23,913 nt of DNA from JBBSEZ01 sp038239195 (GTDB lineage: Bacteria > Planctomycetota > Planctomycetia > Gemmatales > Gemmataceae). Under the pieces are notes generated by a model. That model had not been told where the DNA came from and did no database searches. It worked only from the letters and a program-made list of their open reading frames with translations. Positions 20,038-23,913 of this stretch are shown in pieces (the stretch's first letter is position 1; each line of letters begins with the position of its first letter). The position numbers were made by a program, and so were the translations under genes. The DNA lies in assembly GCA_038239195.1 (NCBI GenBank), contig JBBSEZ010000113.1, forward strand, positions 1 through 23,913. Direction: 5' to 3'.

Positions 20038-22044
20038 TTATTCCAACCAAGACGGGATCGGCCTAGAAGTCCAGCCCATCGTGGTGATTAATAGCCCCCC
20101 CCCGTTAGGCTTTTCCAAGAACTTTCCCGCAAGCAAGGCACGCTGCTCCGCCTCGTCGAGCACGGCGAGGGCCTCCTGGCGGGCCCGGCGGGGGCCCGCC
20201 GGGCCCGCCCCCCGGACGCGCAGGTCAGCCCAGAGGATGGCGAGGTCGAGGAGGTCCGTCCGGGCTCGCTGCTCGGCCCCCGGTTGGAGCTCGGCCGCAG
20301 ACCGCTCCAGGACCAGGTCGCGCATTTCCCAGAGCGCACCACAGCGCTCTTCGAGGGCGCGGGCCTCGCCGGGTGAGAGAGAATTGGGATCGTAAAGGAA
20401 GCGAATACGGTCGGCCAGGGCCGACAGGTCGCGCGCGACCTGCTCGCGCCGGCGGGCGGCCTGCCCGCGCTGCGCCAGGCGCAACCGGGCCCGCAGTTCC
20501 TGCTTCAGGTCGTGGCCCCCCGGTACGCCCTCCGCCAGGTCGAGGCCGCGCGTCAACGTGCGCACGGCCTCGGTGTATTCGCGGTCCTGGAGTTGCTGCC
20601 GCCCGTCCCGCAGGCAGGCCGCGGCCCCCTGGTATTGCCGGTGGACGTGGGCGACGGCAAGGCCTGCGGCGGCCAGGACCGCCAGGACGAAGGCCGCGAG
20701 GCCGAGTGCCGCGGGCCGGCGCCGCCGCCATTTGCGCCAGCGCTCCGCCAGGCTGCGGTTGCCGGCCCCGCGGAGGGGCAAGTTGGCCAGGTGCCGCCGC
20801 AGGTCCGCGGCGAGGCCCGCGGCGCTGGGGTAGCGGTCGCGCGGCTCCGGGGCCAGACACTTGTGGATGACGTCGGCCAGGCCGACCGAAACGCGGTGGT
20901 TGGCGCCCGGCAACCACGGGAAGGCCCCCTGGGCCCCGACCTGGATGGGCCCCCCCAGCGCCTCGTACAGGAGCAGGCCGAGCGAGTACAGATCGGACGG
21001 GGCGCCCACGGCGGTAGGGATCGGCTGCCCTTCGGCCACCGCGTCCAGGGCCGCCCGCTGCTCGGGAGACAGGTAGGCGTGCGTCCCCCCCACCCAGTCG
21101 AGGGGCGGGGCCTCGGGCAGCAGGGGCCCCCGCGCCAGGTGGAAATCGAGGAGCATCGGTTGCCCGTCGGCGGCGAGCAGCACGTTGGAGGGCGTGACGT
21201 CCAGGTGGACCAGGCCGCGCTCGTGGGCATAGTGCAAGGCCTCGGCGAGGCAGGCCCCGATCCAAGACACGGCCTGGGCGTAGGAGGCCCGGGCGAGGAA
21301 TTGCCGGGCGGGCCCCTTTCGGGGAAGGGGCACCGGCCCGGCCTCGGCCCGATCGAGGGCGTTGACGACCTGCTCTCCCCGGCGCGTCTCCGGCGACTGG
21401 TCCCGCAGTTCCCTCAGGAGCCAGGCGAGGGTCGCGCTGCCGAGGTAGGGCATGCACAGCGCCTGTAGGTTCCGGGCGGGAAATTCGTGGACCGAGTAGA
21501 GCGGGACGATGTGCGTGTGCTGGAGCCGCGCCAGCGCCAGGTGCTCCCGCCTCCCGCGGGGCGTCACTTTCAAAACGACCGGGCGGTCGGCCAGGGCGGG
21601 CTGAGTCGCCAGGAAGACGCGGCCCAGGCCCCCGCGGCCGAGCTCGGCCGCGAGCAGAAAATCGCCCAGCCCTTCTCCGGCCTGGGGGAAGACGGGGACC
21701 GCCGGCGGGGGCTGCAGGAGGCGGTGGCAGCTGAGCAGGGCCTCCAGTTCCGCCTGCCACCTGGGAAAGCGGTCCCGAACGAGTTCGGCGGCCTGCTCCT
21801 GACCACACTCTTCCCGCAGGCAGATCTCCCGGTAGATTAGCGGGACCGCGGCCTGGGGGTCGTCCGCGAGCCCCGCCCGGCGGGCCAGGACCTCCTCCGC
21901 GCACGGGCGCTCGCCGGCGCGCCACGCGGCGGTCATTTCCTCGAGGAGGCGCGCGACCAGCGCGCCGGTCTCGTTGGCACTGGTGAGAGTGGCCCCTGCG
22001 GGGCCATCCGGCAGGCGGCCCGTTCGATCGCGCCCGTCGTTCAT
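20038..22044 (-). CDS. Membrane-anchored Ser/Thr protein kinase with altered motifs
   Basis: A 668-residue protein. An N-terminal helical region (1-125) precedes a kinase domain at about 127-420. It has a Gly-loop GRGGLGRV (136-143), ATP-binding Lys159, HLDVTPSN at 280-287, DFH at 300-302, SPEQR at 326-330, and the F-helix Asp351. A membrane helix lies at about 444-466, followed by an extracytoplasmic helical region to the end. The usual HRDxKxxN is HLDVTPSN (Arg to Leu, Lys to Thr) and DFG is DFH. The catalytic Asp282 and metal-binding Asn287 and Asp300 are kept. It may be a weak kinase or pseudokinase; related variants may be common in planctomycetes. The start ATG lacks a clear ribosome-binding site. 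Confidence 0.87.
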   Translation of the reverse strand: MNDGRDRTGRLPDGPAGATLTSANETGALVARLLEEMTAAWRAGERPCAEEVLARRAGLADDPQAAVPLIYREICLREECGQEQAAELVRDRFPRWQAELEALLSCHRLLQPPPAVPVFPQAGEGLGDFLLAAELGRGGLGRVFLATQPALADRPVVLKVTPRGRREHLALARLQHTHIVPLYSVHEFPARNLQALCMPYLGSATLAWLLRELRDQSPETRRGEQVVNALDRAEAGPVPLPRKGPARQFLARASYAQAVSWIGACLAEALHYAHERGLVHLDVTPSNVLLAADGQPMLLDFHLARGPLLPEAPPLDWVGGTHAYLSPEQRAALDAVAEGQPIPTAVGAPSDLYSLGLLLYEALGGPIQVGAQGAFPWLPGANHRVSVGLADVIHKCLAPEPRDRYPSAAGLAADLRRHLANLPLRGAGNRSLAERWRKWRRRRPAALGLAAFVLAVLAAAGLAVAHVHRQYQGAAACLRDGRQQLQDREYTEAVRTLTRGLDLAEGVPGGHDLKQELRARLRLAQRGQAARRREQVARDLSALADRIRFLYDPNSLSPGEARALEERCGALWEMRDLVLERSAAELQPGAEQRARTDLLDLAILWADLRVRGAGPAGPRRARQEALAVLDEAEQRALLAGKFLEKPNGGGLLITTMGWTSRPIPSWLE

Positions 22045-22154
22045 ACGTTCGCCGGCGGCGGCCCCGGCCCCCCGGATGGCGCCGTCGCGGAGAGGCCCGA
22101 CGCCGGGCCCGACGGCGGGCCCGGTTGGGGGGAAGGCCGGCCAGGGGCCCGGCC

Positions 22155-23540
22155 TCATTCTTCGAGCGGCCCGAGGCCCGCCAGGGCGGGGAACTGCCCC
22201 AAGCCCTCTTCCTCTTCGGCCCCAGGGCCCCGCTGCGACCGCCGCTCCTGGCGGGCGATCGCGCTGGCGGTCAGCGCCACCAGCACCGACCCCACCAGGA
22301 ACCAGCCCCACGGCCCCATCCGAGTCGCGAGGGCAACCACTTCCTGCCCGCTCTGCGGGAGCGAGGCGAGGAACGACCGGGCCGTGCGCTCCAGTTCTTC
22401 GAGGCCGAACGGCGTGAAGCCGCCCACCAGGTCGGACGGCTGGGGCAGCGCGCCGGCCCCGTCGGCGGCCGGCTGGGTCGTGTCCTCGGCCGAGCCCTGG
22501 CGGTCCGCAGCCACCGCCGCGGGGGGCTCGGCACCGGGCTCCTCCTCGTCGCCGCCCCCGGACAGTTGCGCGGCCGCGCCGGCAATCGGGCCCACGAGCC
22601 CCGCGAGCGCGTTGGGGCCTGCGACGGCAGCAGGGGCGAGCGAGGGCACCTGCGCTCCCACGAGATCGGCCGGAGGCGCGGGCGGCAGCAGCGGGTCGGT
22701 GATCGGCGCCGACGGGCCCCCGCCGTTGGCGCCGGCGAGTGCGGGGGCGATCCCATCCGCCACGCGGGGGGCCTCGGCGCGCGTATCGACGCTGGCGCCA
22801 GCGGGCGAGGGCACCTGCCCTCCCGCGAGATTGACCAGAGGCAAGGGCAGCAGCACCGGCACGACCGGGGGGAGTGGCGCCGCCAGGAGATTGCTATCGC
22901 CCACCTCGGCAGTGACGGTGACGGCACCACTGGCTCCGAGGCCCGCCCCCGTGACGGTCGGCGTGAGTTCCGCCGTGATGGTCGGCGTAACCGGGAGCGT
23001 GACCGTGACCGGGGGCGTGACGGTGACGGGCGGCGTGACCGTGACGGGCGGCGTGACGGCGACCGTAACCTCCGCCGTGATGGTCGGCGTAACCGGGGGC
23101 GTGACGGTGACGGGCGGCGTGACCGTGACCGGAGGCGTGACGGTGACGGGCGGCGTGACCGTGACGGGGGGCGTGACGGCGACCGGGGGCGTGGGGCCGT
23201 TGACGTCTGCCGTCAAGCCGCTCGTCAGCCCGGCGACGTTACCCGAGCTCCCGTTCGAGCCCGGGAGGACCAGAACGACGGCGCTCGCCTCGGCAGTCAG
23301 AGTGGCCCCGCCGGCAGGGGCCCCAGGGGGGGGCGCGCCGGGGGCCACGGCGAGCCCCACAGTTGCGATCCCGGCGACCACGGGGGTGATGGCGGACACG
23401 TACGCCGCCAGGGGCCCCGGCGGGGGAAGGAGCAGCGGGGCCGGCGCGAACCCACTGGCCAGAAGACGACGATCCTCGAGCTGCTCGACCCGCAAGAGCG
23501 CCGGTCGAGCGCGAAAGCCCTTCCTCCGCGGATTGCTCAT
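22155..23540 (-). CDS. LEPR-XLL-type exported protein with TPPVTV stalk repeats
   Basis: A 461-residue low-complexity protein. The N-terminus MSNPRRKGFRARPALLRVEQ is followed by LEDRRLLAS at 21-29, the LEPR-XLL-like signature found on planctomycete exported proteins. After an Ala/Pro/Gly region, residues about 117-197 consist of TPPVTV repeats, with a 40-residue unit ending PVTPTITAE duplicated. A helix (WGWFLVGSVLVALTASAIA) near 414-432 and an acidic tail suggest a C-terminal membrane anchor. The likely picture is a surface stalk or cell-wall-spanning protein. The ATG at 23538-23540 is chosen over a longer frame to 23825, since the LEPR motif would be internal in the longer form. It ends 110 bp before the kinase gene. 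Confidence 0.82.
   Translation of the reverse strand: MSNPRRKGFRARPALLRVEQLEDRRLLASGFAPAPLLLPPPGPLAAYVSAITPVVAGIATVGLAVAPGAPPPGAPAGGATLTAEASAVVLVLPGSNGSSGNVAGLTSGLTADVNGPTPPVAVTPPVTVTPPVTVTPPVTVTPPVTVTPPVTPTITAEVTVAVTPPVTVTPPVTVTPPVTVTLPVTPTITAELTPTVTGAGLGASGAVTVTAEVGDSNLLAAPLPPVVPVLLPLPLVNLAGGQVPSPAGASVDTRAEAPRVADGIAPALAGANGGGPSAPITDPLLPPAPPADLVGAQVPSLAPAAVAGPNALAGLVGPIAGAAAQLSGGGDEEEPGAEPPAAVAADRQGSAEDTTQPAADGAGALPQPSDLVGGFTPFGLEELERTARSFLASLPQSGQEVVALATRMGPWGWFLVGSVLVALTASAIARQERRSQRGPGAEEEEGLGQFPALAGLGPLEE
22950..23192 (-). repeat. In-frame 18-bp tandem repeats coding TPPVTV
   Basis: An 18-bp unit (coding TPPVTV, plus-strand core GGCGTGACGGTGACGG) is repeated at least eight times in two blocks. 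Each block ends in PVTPTITAE, showing duplication of a larger unit of about 120 bp (40 residues, starting near residues 120 and 160). Unit length is a multiple of three, so copy number can vary without breaking the frame. Confidence 0.9.
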
Positions 23541-23642
23541 GGTTGTGTCCCCCCGAAAGGATCGGTCCCGCGAATGCCCATTCTCGCCGACGGTTCTCTT
23601 GGAGGCGCTGCGGCCCCCCTCGTCGCTCCCGTCACCGGGCGG

Positions 23643-23825
23643 TGACGGCGACCAGTCATCGCGGAGAAGTTGGTCCGCGTCCGCGCCGGTCCCCTGAAAG
23701 ACTTCGCTCAACCGGGCCACCTCGAAGGCCTCGGAAAGTTCGGAGCGCAGATTGCACCGCCGGAGGCGCCCGCCCCGACGTTGCACGCGCTTGGGGGCTG
23801 TGTCCTTCGATTTGGCCAGAGCCAC
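23643..23825 (-). pseudogene. Truncated STAS-like fragment upstream of the LEPR-XLL gene
   Basis: Reading from GTG at 23823-23825, the frame holds GGRLRRCNLRSELSEAFEVA and RLSEVFQGTGADADQLLRDD. These closely fit the last third of a STAS domain (compare GKQLRLFNVRPFVAEVF and RLNEVFEV in the protein encoded at 17051). The first two-thirds, including the central loop, are missing, and no stop separates the frame from the LEPR-XLL gene. It is probably the remains of a STAS gene. Alternatively it is an N-terminal extension of the LEPR-XLL protein, which would then lack an exposed export signal. Confidence 0.45.
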
Positions 23826-23842
23826 CCGGGGCCGGCCCAGGC

Positions 23843-23913
23843 CTACGCGGCTGGCCGGGATCGTTTCGCGGCGGGGCGGGGTAGGTCGGGCATGCGCTCC
23901 AGGAGCCAGGAAA
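23843..23913 (-). CDS. C-terminal end of an unidentified protein (partial)
   Basis: The minus strand entering from the window edge has a frame ending in TAG at 23843-23845. Its visible 22 residues are SWLLERMPDLPRPAAKRSRP plus AA. The basic Pro/Arg/Lys end looks like a natural C-terminus but is too short to name. The frame with the STAS fragment is also open here, so which one is coding cannot be decided. Confidence 0.3.
   Translation of the reverse strand, partial: SWLLERMPDLPRPAAKRSRPAA

Noticed and set aside
22950..23192. Regular repeats that could suggest a CRISPR array
   Set aside because: The 18-bp units are directly adjacent without unique spacers and encode TPPVTV in frame within a continuous protein.
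23541..23825. Long form of the LEPR-XLL protein starting at 23825
   Set aside because: The LEDRRLLAS motif is normally near the N-terminus. The extra part resembles a STAS fragment, so the ATG at 23540 is preferred. The long form is not fully excluded.

Overview
This window looks like chromosomal DNA from a planctomycete, most likely of the Gemmata/Gemmataceae type. This is inferred from gene content, not from a marker gene. Supporting features are very high GC with strong GC bias at third codon positions; an exported protein with an LEPR-XLL-type N-terminal motif (LEDRRLLAS); a membrane-anchored serine/threonine kinase with a DFH in place of DFG; a ThuA-domain secreted protein; a fused receiver/anti-sigma ATPase protein; several lysine-rich histone-H1-like small proteins; and several families of intergenic palindromes. 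I saw no rRNA, tRNA, CRISPR array, transposase or phage structural gene.

Region 1 (1-8259, minus strand) reads as one catabolic/transport unit. In transcription order it holds a D-2-hydroxyacid dehydrogenase, an SDR oxidoreductase, a fused E1 alpha-beta 2-oxoacid dehydrogenase, its E2 acyltransferase, an ACS-type MFS importer, and then a DUF47 protein overlapping a PiT phosphate transporter. The first five suggest uptake of an organic acid, oxidation of a hydroxyacid to a 2-oxoacid, and oxidative decarboxylation to an acyl-CoA. The substrate cannot be read from the sequence. No E3 (lipoamide dehydrogenase) is present. The SDR has Met where the catalytic Lys is expected. The DUF47-PiT pair may be a separate unit that follows.

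Region 2 (8260-12105) holds a possible gene remnant, a DUF3618-like/lysine-rich protein overlapping a YqjE-like membrane protein, a 60-residue lysine-rich protein, an HNH endonuclease resembling phosphorothioate-DNA-sensing McrA enzymes, pyrE, and a 37-residue lysine-rich microprotein. Three independent lysine-rich, DNA-compaction-like proteins lie within 3.5 kb.

Region 3 (12145-17374) holds a Bax-inhibitor-1 membrane protein, a ThuA-domain secreted protein, a dienelactone-hydrolase-like enzyme, a Cys-rich zinc protein, a thioredoxin, a DksA/TraR protein, a disordered acidic protein, a small probably frameshifted gene, and a STAS protein that lacks the usual phosphorylatable Ser.

Region 4 (17531-23913, minus strand) is regulatory and surface-associated. 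It holds a zinc-ribbon membrane protein, the receiver plus HATPase anti-sigma protein, a membrane Ser/Thr kinase with altered catalytic motifs, and an LEPR-XLL protein with a (TPPVTV)n stalk and a C-terminal membrane segment. In front of the last is a truncated STAS-like fragment. The STAS protein and the HATPase protein are natural candidates for a partner-switching circuit.
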